Below, in pieces: positions 21,919-25,694 of a stretch of DNA of 25,694 nucleotides. The position numbers and the translations under genes are program-made. The stretch is from a virus. Under the pieces are notes generated by a model, which saw only the letters and a program-made list of their open reading frames with translations, had not been told where the DNA came from and did not search any database. Location of the stretch: positions 1-25,694 of IMG/VR virus record IMGVR_UViG_3300035389_000028; one strand, 5' to 3'. Numbering within the stretch: the stretch's first letter is position 1; every line of letters begins with the position of its first letter.

Positions 21919-22680
21919 TTAGAACGGAAGTTTCTTTATTTCTTTTAGTCGGTGAGATTCATTAGTTTGAATTTCAAAAACTCTTGTTGATAGTGATGAA
22001 ATCCTTTCAATGGTCTTTTTTGTGTAGCCAACTTTGAAAAGCGAGCTAATTGATAGATTTGAAGTGAACAGAGTAGGCTTTAAATCTTTTTCCCTAGAAG
22101 CTATTATTTCGTTAGCTTTGTCAGCAACAAAAGTTTCATCACTTCCTGTTTTAAACATTCTTTCAGAGCCAATATCGTCAATTACCAAAAAATCTACTTT
22201 CTTTAAAAATGAGAGTTTTATTTCTTTTTTGAAAAGTTTATCAGTTACTTCTGTAAGATTAGTTAAATAAATAGAATAGCCCTGTTTTGCCGCTTCTCGT
22301 AGCATACAAGCTACTAGAGCAGTTTTTCCTCGGCCATTGTCTCCAAACAGATACATTCCTAAGCCTCGGTTTTTACAAACGCTAATTGACTTGCAGTAAT
22401 TCATAGCAGATTGCTTTGCAGTGATAAAAGATTGACTTACATCTTCAAGGTTTGAAAAATCAAGATTCACATATCTAGATCCTAGATTTGCTTTTTCAAG
22501 AGTTTTTCTTAAATTAAATTCTTGATTTAATATTTCTTGTTTCTTGCAAAATTTACATTCTTCAGTTACTGGGTAATATTTATCCAACATAGAAACATAT
22601 TTATATTCAATAACTTTTATTTTATGGCCACAAACAGGGCAAGCTATCAAGTTACCTACTTTTTGTTTATTTTCTGTCAT
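21919..22680 (-). CDS. DnaC-type replicative helicase loader, 253 aa
   Basis: AAA+ ATPase that brings the replicative helicase to the phage origin. Seen: zinc finger with Cys14, Cys17, Cys42 and Cys45 (ACPVCGH ... ECKFCKK); Walker A GDNGRGKT (113-120); Walker B VDFLVIDDIGSE (162-173); sensor 1 FTSNLS (205-210); and an Arg-containing end STRVFEIQ (231-238). Length is normal. AAAGGAG precedes the ATG, which overlaps the end of the initiator gene by 14 nt, so both are coupled. It probably acts together with the initiator encoded just upstream. Confidence 0.92.
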   Translation of the reverse strand: MTENKQKVGNLIACPVCGHKIKVIEYKYVSMLDKYYPVTEECKFCKKQEILNQEFNLRKTLEKANLGSRYVNLDFSNLEDVSQSFITAKQSAMNYCKSISVCKNRGLGMYLFGDNGRGKTALVACMLREAAKQGYSIYLTNLTEVTDKLFKKEIKLSFLKKVDFLVIDDIGSERMFKTGSDETFVADKANEIIASREKDLKPTLFTSNLSISSLFKVGYTKKTIERISSLSTRVFEIQTNESHRLKEIKKLPF

Positions 22681-23401
22681 ATTGATCTAACTCCTTTTGA
22701 GTTATTTCTTTTTGATAATCATGTTTGTTAATTGTTGAATTTGATTGATTAGTATTGAAGTTATTTCTAGTCCAATTTCTTATTGCAGCTTTCCAATCTT
22801 TCATGGAAACTTTACCTGCTACCCAACCATTTGCTTCGTAGTAGTCAAAGAACCTTTGAGAATCAATTTTACTATCAATTTCAAGGCAGTAATTTTTGAT
22901 GTTTTCAATTGAAGGTTTAATGAATTTTTTTCTTTTAATATTTTCTTTTATATTATTATTTATATTATCTATATTATAGTGTGACATTTTGTCACAGGTT
23001 TGCGCCATATTGTCACAGGTCTGCTGACATTTTGTCATGGGTACCTGTGACATTTTGTCATGGGTGGTTAAATCTTTAACCTGTGACATTTTGTCATGGG
23101 TTATAATAGAATTATTATCACTTTCAAAATCAAAATTTACTGCATATTTACACTCTCTTCCAGAGCAAGAAATTTTAGAAAATATACCCCTTTCTGTAAA
23201 ATCTTTTAGTATTCTTAAAACGGTTCTTCTGGACAATCCTGTCCATTCTGAAATGTAGTTAGTGCTCCCTTCAAATAGGCTTTGTCCGTCTTGTGAAAAG
23301 CCATAGATTATGCCAAACACAAGAAGCTCACTTCCACGTAAGTTGTATTGATTTCTGGCAGTTGCTGGAACTACTAGATAGTTATTTTCCCTTAAAGCCA
23401 T
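22667..23401 (-). CDS. Phage replication initiator (winged helix + DnaD-like end), 244 aa
   Basis: N-terminal winged helix (residues 15-95): NLRGSELLVFGIIYGFSQDG, TNYISEWTGLSRRTVLRILK, and wing KISCSGRECKYAVNF. Middle (95-145): repeats of (H/C)DKMSQ-type peptides that are the translation of DNA iterons. C-terminal part (175-215) with RFFDYYEANGWVAGKVSMKD, WKAAIRNWTRNNF is of DnaD-like type, as in many phage initiators of low-GC bacteria. The AAGGAG before the ATG is strong. The initiator probably binds its own gene, like lambda O. Confidence 0.88.
   Translation of the reverse strand: MALRENNYLVVPATARNQYNLRGSELLVFGIIYGFSQDGQSLFEGSTNYISEWTGLSRRTVLRILKDFTERGIFSKISCSGRECKYAVNFDFESDNNSIITHDKMSQVKDLTTHDKMSQVPMTKCQQTCDNMAQTCDKMSHYNIDNINNNIKENIKRKKFIKPSIENIKNYCLEIDSKIDSQRFFDYYEANGWVAGKVSMKDWKAAIRNWTRNNFNTNQSNSTINKHDYQKEITQKELDQYDRK
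22922..22980. other. AT-rich stretch next to the iterons, probable DNA unwinding element
   Basis: About 59 bp made up almost only of A and T (long TTTT, ATT and TATATTA runs), directly beside the first iteron. Iterons plus AT-rich DNA are the usual parts of a phage origin. Confidence 0.6.
22981..23097. repeat. Iterons of the probable replication origin
   Basis: Five copies of the palindrome-like GTGACATTTTGTCA(C/T): 22981-22995, 23002-23016 (degenerate, right half only), 23024-23038, 23047-23061 and 23083-23097. Spacing is 21, 22, 23 and 36 bp, close to two helix turns for most. Each is followed by AGGT or GGGT. They lie within the initiator gene. Confidence 0.82.
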
Positions 23402-23592
23402 TATTTTTTCTCCTTGTTATTAAAATCTAAACAATAAGAATTTTCCGAAACAGGTAAACACAACAAAAGGCAGTAAGTACTACTTTTTGTTCTTTCATGA
23501 AATGTATTGATACCAAACAGAATTGAATTATCACAAAATTTACAGCAACATTTGTTTGGAAGGATTTTTTTTTGAGTAACTTTTTTCTTCAT
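23401..23592 (-). CDS. Small Cys-rich protein, 63 aa
   Basis: Start at ATG 23590-23592 with AAAGG close upstream; the frame to 23664 overlaps the next gene. Seen: a very basic start (KKKVTQKKILPNK), CCCKFC (CxxC) and later CLLLCLP and YCLDF, so a zinc-binding fold with Cys and His (FHERTKSS) is likely. One-base overlap with the initiator gene (TAATG). No family known. Confidence 0.68.
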   Translation of the reverse strand: MKKKVTQKKILPNKCCCKFCDNSILFGINTFHERTKSSTYCLLLCLPVSENSYCLDFNNKEKK

Positions 23593-23602
23593 TTTTTTAC
23601 CT

Positions 23603-24034
23603 TTAGAATAAAATACTAAGAGATGATAAATAATCTTTATCATAGTCAAGTTCATAATTTCCACAAAAAGAAATTAAGTTTTTAGGTTGAGCTTGCCCAG
23701 GAACAGGTAAATTAAATATATTTTGAAAATAACCATATTCTTCAGATATTGAAGTTACTTTATCAACTCTAAGTAAGTTATATAAAAGAACACCTTTTGA
23801 ATTATGATGTTCACGTCTTGATACCGTATATTTAATATCATCTTTCTTGAAAGTGACATTCTCATAGATAGAGTTAAAAAAGGATCCAACTGTATCTCTA
23901 TGTGAAATTCCTTTCTTGTCTAAGAGTTGTCTTAGCTTAGACATCTCCTTAATTAAGTTCTTTTGCATTTTTAATTCCTCTTTGTTTTTTTGAACAAAAG
24001 TAACAAGATCTTCTTTTTCTCTAGGTTCAATCAT
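23603..24034 (-). CDS. Unknown early phage protein, 143 aa
   Basis: Start taken at ATG 24032-24034; a GTG six bases upstream is also possible. Residues 1-45 are a charged coiled coil (LVTFVQKNKEELKMQKNLIK and EMSKLRQLLDKKG); then a mixed alpha-beta part with DIKYTVSRREHHNSKGVLLY and a Tyr/Phe-rich end. No motif recognised. The start overlaps the excisionase-like gene end by 8 nt. Confidence 0.65.
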   Translation of the reverse strand: MIEPREKEDLVTFVQKNKEELKMQKNLIKEMSKLRQLLDKKGISHRDTVGSFFNSIYENVTFKKDDIKYTVSRREHHNSKGVLLYNLLRVDKVTSISEEYGYFQNIFNLPVPGQAQPKNLISFCGNYELDYDKDYLSSLSILF

Positions 24035-24221
24035 CAACACTTAGCTGTGTTGTTTTCTTTACATATTCATCTAAATCGGCTAGATGAAACCTTATTCTTG
24101 TGTTAACTCGGAAAGATGAGATTTTTCTTTGATTAGCCATCCTCCTTATTGTGCTTGTGGAAATTTTTAGATAATTAGCAGCTTCTTGAACTGTGCATAT
24201 CTTGTCTTCTTCTTTTTGCAT
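24027..24221 (-). CDS. Excisionase-like HTH protein, 64 aa
   Basis: MerR-type/excisionase DNA-binding domain: TVQEAANYLKISTSTIRRMA (residues 10-29) is the helix-turn-helix, followed by the wing ISSFRVNTRIRFHLADLDEY (34-53), the usual R..R..DLxxY ending. AGAGAGG precedes the ATG. It is the first protein gene after the tRNA-like region. It may act as Xis or as an early regulator; no integrase is seen in the window. Confidence 0.82.
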   Translation of the reverse strand: MQKEEDKICTVQEAANYLKISTSTIRRMANQRKISSFRVNTRIRFHLADLDEYVKKTTQLSVDD

Positions 24222-24244
24222 TAAAAACCTCTCTTTAATGATTC

Positions 24245-24346
24245 AGACATGAGCGGGATTCGAACCACGCATATAAGGTTGCGACCCTTTGCACTATTCC
24301 TTCTTTGTGCTATCAGCCTATAAATGCTAGTACTTTCCTAGCAGTC
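24245..24346 (-). ncRNA. tRNA-like module 1 (three-armed, degenerate acceptor) with leader hairpin
   Basis: Minus strand: leader hairpin GCTAG-GAAAGTA-CTAGC (24326-24342), 6 nt, then acceptor 5' side AGGCTGA (24313-24319), TA, D-arm GCAC/GTGC with a GG-containing loop (24291-24310), anticodon-type arm AAGG-GTCGCAA-CCTT (24275-24289), and T-arm GCG(T)GG-TTCGAAT-CCCGC with one bulge (24253-24270). Acceptor 3' side TCATGTC pairs only at three or four positions. If the 7-nt loop were a real anticodon loop, the anticodon would be CGC (Ala). Probably a degenerate tRNA or tRNA mimic. Confidence 0.6.
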
Positions 24347-24408
24347 AAAACTCTTCCAAGCTTATGTAGGTGACAAGCCTCTAGGGTTTACCATTATCAT
24401 GCAATTTT

Positions 24409-24424
24409 ACTGTTTGCAAACAGT
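24409..24424. repeat. 16-bp perfect palindrome
   Basis: ACTGTTTGCAAACAGT reads the same on both strands. It lies between tRNA-like modules 1 and 2. It may be an operator or form a small hairpin; no T-run follows. Confidence 0.5.
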
Positions 24425-24444
24425 GAATTAGTCAAATTCAAGGT

Positions 24445-24516
24445 TAGTAACCAGTGGAATTGAACCACTGTAAAGCCTGGTTACTTAATTACTACGCTAG
24501 TACTTTCCTAGCAGTC
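24445..24516 (-). ncRNA. Miniature tRNA-like module 2 with leader hairpin
   Basis: Minus strand: leader hairpin GCTAG-GAAAGTA-CTAGC (24496-24512), 2 nt, acceptor 5' AGTAATT (24487-24493), 17-nt middle AAGTAACCAGGCTTTAC, T-arm AGTGG-TTCAATT-CCACT (perfect 5 bp, 24453-24469), acceptor 3' GGTTACT (24446-24452), then A. The acceptor pairs with two G-U pairs; a second 5' strand, AGTAACC in the middle, pairs perfectly. The middle can form GTAA-CCAGGCT-TTAC. Body 48 nt; no D-arm. Confidence 0.6.
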
Positions 24517-24705
24517 AACAGAAATAATCAGCATGATGAGTCAGTTCGGTCACCTGTTTTTATGACTTACGTTACCGCAATAGTTACCCTCCAGGACTTA
24601 ATAGAAATTACCTCTCTTCTCACTATCTTCTCTTAATTTTTAACTCTTTGCTTTTTCTATAAAGCGCAAGTCTATTGTTAAGCGGTTGATTATTGGGTCA
24701 ACTCT

Positions 24706-24780
24706 AATAGCAAAAAGGACTTGAACCTTAATGTAAGCTTGTTTACTTAGTTGCTATTCGCTAGTTCTTTCCTAGCAGTC
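24706..24780 (-). ncRNA. Miniature tRNA-like module 3 with leader hairpin
   Basis: Minus strand: leader hairpin GCTAG-GAAAGAA-CTAGC (24760-24776), 2 nt, acceptor 5' ATAGCAA (24751-24757), a 20-nt middle with GTAA-ACAAGC-TTAC, T-arm AAGG-TTCAAGT-CCTT (24714-24730), acceptor 3' TTGCTAT (24707-24713). The acceptor pairs at all seven positions although its sequence differs from modules 2 and 4, which suggests maintained pairing. Body 51 nt. Confidence 0.6.
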
Positions 24781-24847
24781 AAACGGTTCATTTTTCAATT
24801 TATTTAAAGTCTTGAATAAAATAGCCATTAAAAGAAAAATCGGACTT

Positions 24848-24919
24848 TAGTAATTGATGGAATCGAACCATTGTAAAGCCTGTGTACTTAATTACTACGC
24901 TAGTACTTTCCTAGCAGTC
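24848..24919 (-). ncRNA. Miniature tRNA-like module 4 with leader hairpin
   Basis: Minus strand: leader hairpin GCTAG-GAAAGTA-CTAGC (24899-24915), 2 nt, acceptor 5' AGTAATT (24890-24896), 17-nt middle AAGTACACAGGCTTTAC, T-arm ATGG-TTCGATT-CCAT (24856-24872), acceptor 3' AATTACT (24849-24855), then A. All seven acceptor pairs are Watson-Crick. Very similar to module 2, with matching changes in the acceptor. Confidence 0.6.
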
Positions 24920-25072
24920 ATTAATATTTGCATGTTTTTATTATTCAGGACACTCTAAATACAAAAAATACTCTTCCTGATACAGTCTCGGTTTTATAAT
25001 GTTTTAATTCAGTGACAAGTTAAAAACCGTTAAAAGTGAACACTCTACAATAAAAAGGGAAACCTGAAATAT

Positions 25073-25240
25073 TTACGGAGTATCTATATCTTTTTTTAAT
25101 TCTTCTCTAACTAATGAACCTAACCACCACTGGAATGAGTATCCATGTCTTTTTGCATATTGTTTAGCTTGTATCTTTACTTCTTTAGTTAGTTCTATTT
25201 TTACGCTAATAGCACCAATTACATGTTTTTGTGTATTCAT
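25073..25240 (-). CDS. Small ribbon-helix-helix-type regulator, 55 aa
   Basis: ATG 25238-25240 to TAA 25073-25075. Sequence: a strand AISVKIELTKEVKIQAKQYA with the following helix, then HGYSFQWWLGSLVREELKKD as second helix: a short ribbon-helix-helix-like layout. It stands in the Cro-like place, divergent from the repressor. No Shine-Dalgarno is seen; the predicted -10 lies only 6 nt before the start codon, so the mRNA may be leaderless. It may repress lysogeny genes or autoregulate. Confidence 0.72.
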   Translation of the reverse strand: MNTQKHVIGAISVKIELTKEVKIQAKQYAKRHGYSFQWWLGSLVREELKKDIDTP

Positions 25241-25246
25241 AATGTT

Positions 25247-25275
25247 AAAATATACCTAAAAACATGTAAAGTCAA
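25247..25275 (-). promoter_or_regulatory. Leftward (early) promoter
   Basis: TTGACT (25270-25275) and TATTTT (25247-25252) with 17 bp between. It would drive the small regulator, the tRNA-like array and the early genes. Transcription would begin at or near the ATG. Confidence 0.65.
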
Positions 25276-25278
25276 CGT

Positions 25279-25313
25279 TTATTACTACTTTTTTACGTAT
25301 TTACCAGTAATAA
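25279..25313. promoter_or_regulatory. Probable repressor operator (inverted half-sites)
   Basis: TTATTACT (25279-25286) and AGTAATAA (25306-25313) are exact inverted half-sites, 27 bp centre to centre, between the two divergent promoters. Likely a binding site for the CI-like repressor or for the small regulator. Confidence 0.5.
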
Positions 25314-25322
25314 TGATATTAT
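25292..25322 (+). promoter_or_regulatory. Rightward promoter of the repressor gene
   Basis: TTTACG (25292-25297) and TATTAT (25317-25322), or GATATT (25315-25320) with 17-bp spacing. Transcription would start at about the repressor ATG (25329), so this mRNA too would be leaderless. Confidence 0.45.
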
Positions 25323-25328
25323 ATATTT

Positions 25329-25694
25329 ATGAAAAACATTAATGCTTATACTTTTTGGAACAGACTTGACGATTTAAGAGCTCAATTAAATATTGCAACG
25401 TTAAAAGAGTTGTCTTTAATTACAAATATAAATTATAGGAAAATAAATGGTCAGAGGACAAATATGTCAATTCCTAAATCTGAAGATTTATTTACTTTAG
25501 CTACTGCTTTAAATGTCTCAATGGAATATTTATTAACTGGAGAGCCAGTCAAAGATAATAAGAAATTCTATCCAATTAGAATAGAAGTAATAGCTGATAA
25601 GCTTTGTAAGGTATCAGACCAGAATTTATCATTGATAGAAAATACAATCAATCTAATGCCAATAGAGGATAAATCCATAAAAGTAAATGTCGTA
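25329..25694 (+). CDS. CI-like XRE-family repressor, N-terminal part (cut by window edge)
   Basis: 122 codons are visible from ATG 25329. An N-terminal helix (YTFWNRLDDLRAQLNIATLK, residues 7-26) is followed by a helix-turn-helix of XRE type: ELSLITNINYRKINGQRTNM (27-46), then SIPKSEDLFTLATALNVSME and YLLTGE, a typical end of this domain. The rest, from KFYPIRIEVIADKL, begins a second domain and leaves the window. It is the only plus-strand gene and diverges from the early operon, as phage repressors do. No Shine-Dalgarno is visible before the ATG. Confidence 0.88.
   Translation, partial: MKNINAYTFWNRLDDLRAQLNIATLKELSLITNINYRKINGQRTNMSIPKSEDLFTLATALNVSMEYLLTGEPVKDNKKFYPIRIEVIADKLCKVSDQNLSLIENTINLMPIEDKSIKVNVV

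Larger units (their letters stand above)
24240..25072. other. Region without protein genes, holding the tRNA-like array
   Basis: About 830 bp between the excisionase-like gene and the ribbon-helix-helix gene. It holds four tRNA-like modules on the minus strand (separate entries), a 16-bp palindrome at 24409-24424, and a 6-bp inverted repeat TCAGGA/TCCTGA at 24945-24950 and 24975-24980. I found no convincing open frame with a ribosome binding site on either strand. Confidence 0.65.

Noticed and set aside
22981-23097. CRISPR-like repeat array
   Set aside because: Units are short, partly palindromic and lie in a coding gene without variable spacers of equal length; they fit iterons.
23593-23664. 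Longer start of the Cys-rich protein
   Set aside because: Overlaps the next gene and lacks a ribosome binding site; ATG 23590-23592 has AAAGG.
24409-24424. LexA (SOS) box
   Set aside because: CTGT and ACAG are 6 bp apart, not 8 as in the E. coli box, and it is not the Gram-positive GAAC form.
24245-24919. Ordinary phage tRNA genes
   Set aside because: Three modules lack room for D and anticodon arms, and the first has a poor acceptor; none has encoded CCA.
24951-25053. Two copies of ACACTCTA as operators
   Set aside because: Only eight bases, 90 bp apart and without symmetry; too weak.
1-25694. Alternative genetic code (TGA as Trp)
   Set aside because: TGA ends several well-packed genes, for example at 24027 and 2565, and TGG codes for the Trp residues of known motifs.

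Overview
The window is a large part of a temperate siphophage or prophage in an AT-rich bacterium (about one third G+C by eye). The standard genetic code fits: TGA acts as a normal stop, and starts are ATG, GTG and TTG behind purine-rich Shine-Dalgarno sites. The host cannot be named from this sequence. A spirochaete or another gut-type AT-rich bacterium is possible, but that is only an impression. All genes lie on the minus strand except one at the right edge, so the phage reads from right to left. No integrase, endolysin or host gene is visible, so both ends of the element lie outside the window.

Right edge (24.2-25.7 kb): a CI-like XRE repressor (plus strand, cut by the window end) diverges from a small ribbon-helix-helix protein across an 88-bp control region; both mRNAs look leaderless. 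Leftward follows about 0.8 kb without a protein gene. It holds four tRNA-like modules, each preceded by the same 17-nt hairpin. Three of them are miniature: a 7-bp acceptor stem and a good T-arm, with only 17-20 nt in place of the D and anticodon arms.

Early region (19.2-24.2 kb): an excisionase-like HTH protein, small unknown proteins, a replication initiator whose gene carries iterons and an AT-rich stretch (probable origin), a DnaC-type helicase loader, further small regulators, and a small membrane protein gene broken by one frameshift.

Late region (2-19 kb): HNH endonuclease, a possible cos region, small and large terminase, a portal protein fused to a Mu-F-like minor head domain, prohead protease, HK97-fold capsid protein, head-tail connectors, tail tube, tail assembly chaperones G and G-T joined by a textbook -1 frameshift signal (A AAA AAC, 7-nt spacer, 11-bp stem), tape measure, tail hub, a Ser/Ala-repeat fibre protein and small tail-tip proteins.

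Left edge (0-2.4 kb): a diversity-generating retroelement (DGR): target gene with variable repeat (VR), Avd accessory gene, template repeat (TR), and the N-terminal part of the reverse transcriptase. TR and VR differ at seven of 118 positions, and six of these are adenines in the TR coding strand. The DGR would diversify the C-terminal lectin-like tip of a tail protein, so that the phage can change its receptor binding. A strong intrinsic terminator lies between TR and the reverse transcriptase gene and probably separates TR-RNA output from RT expression.
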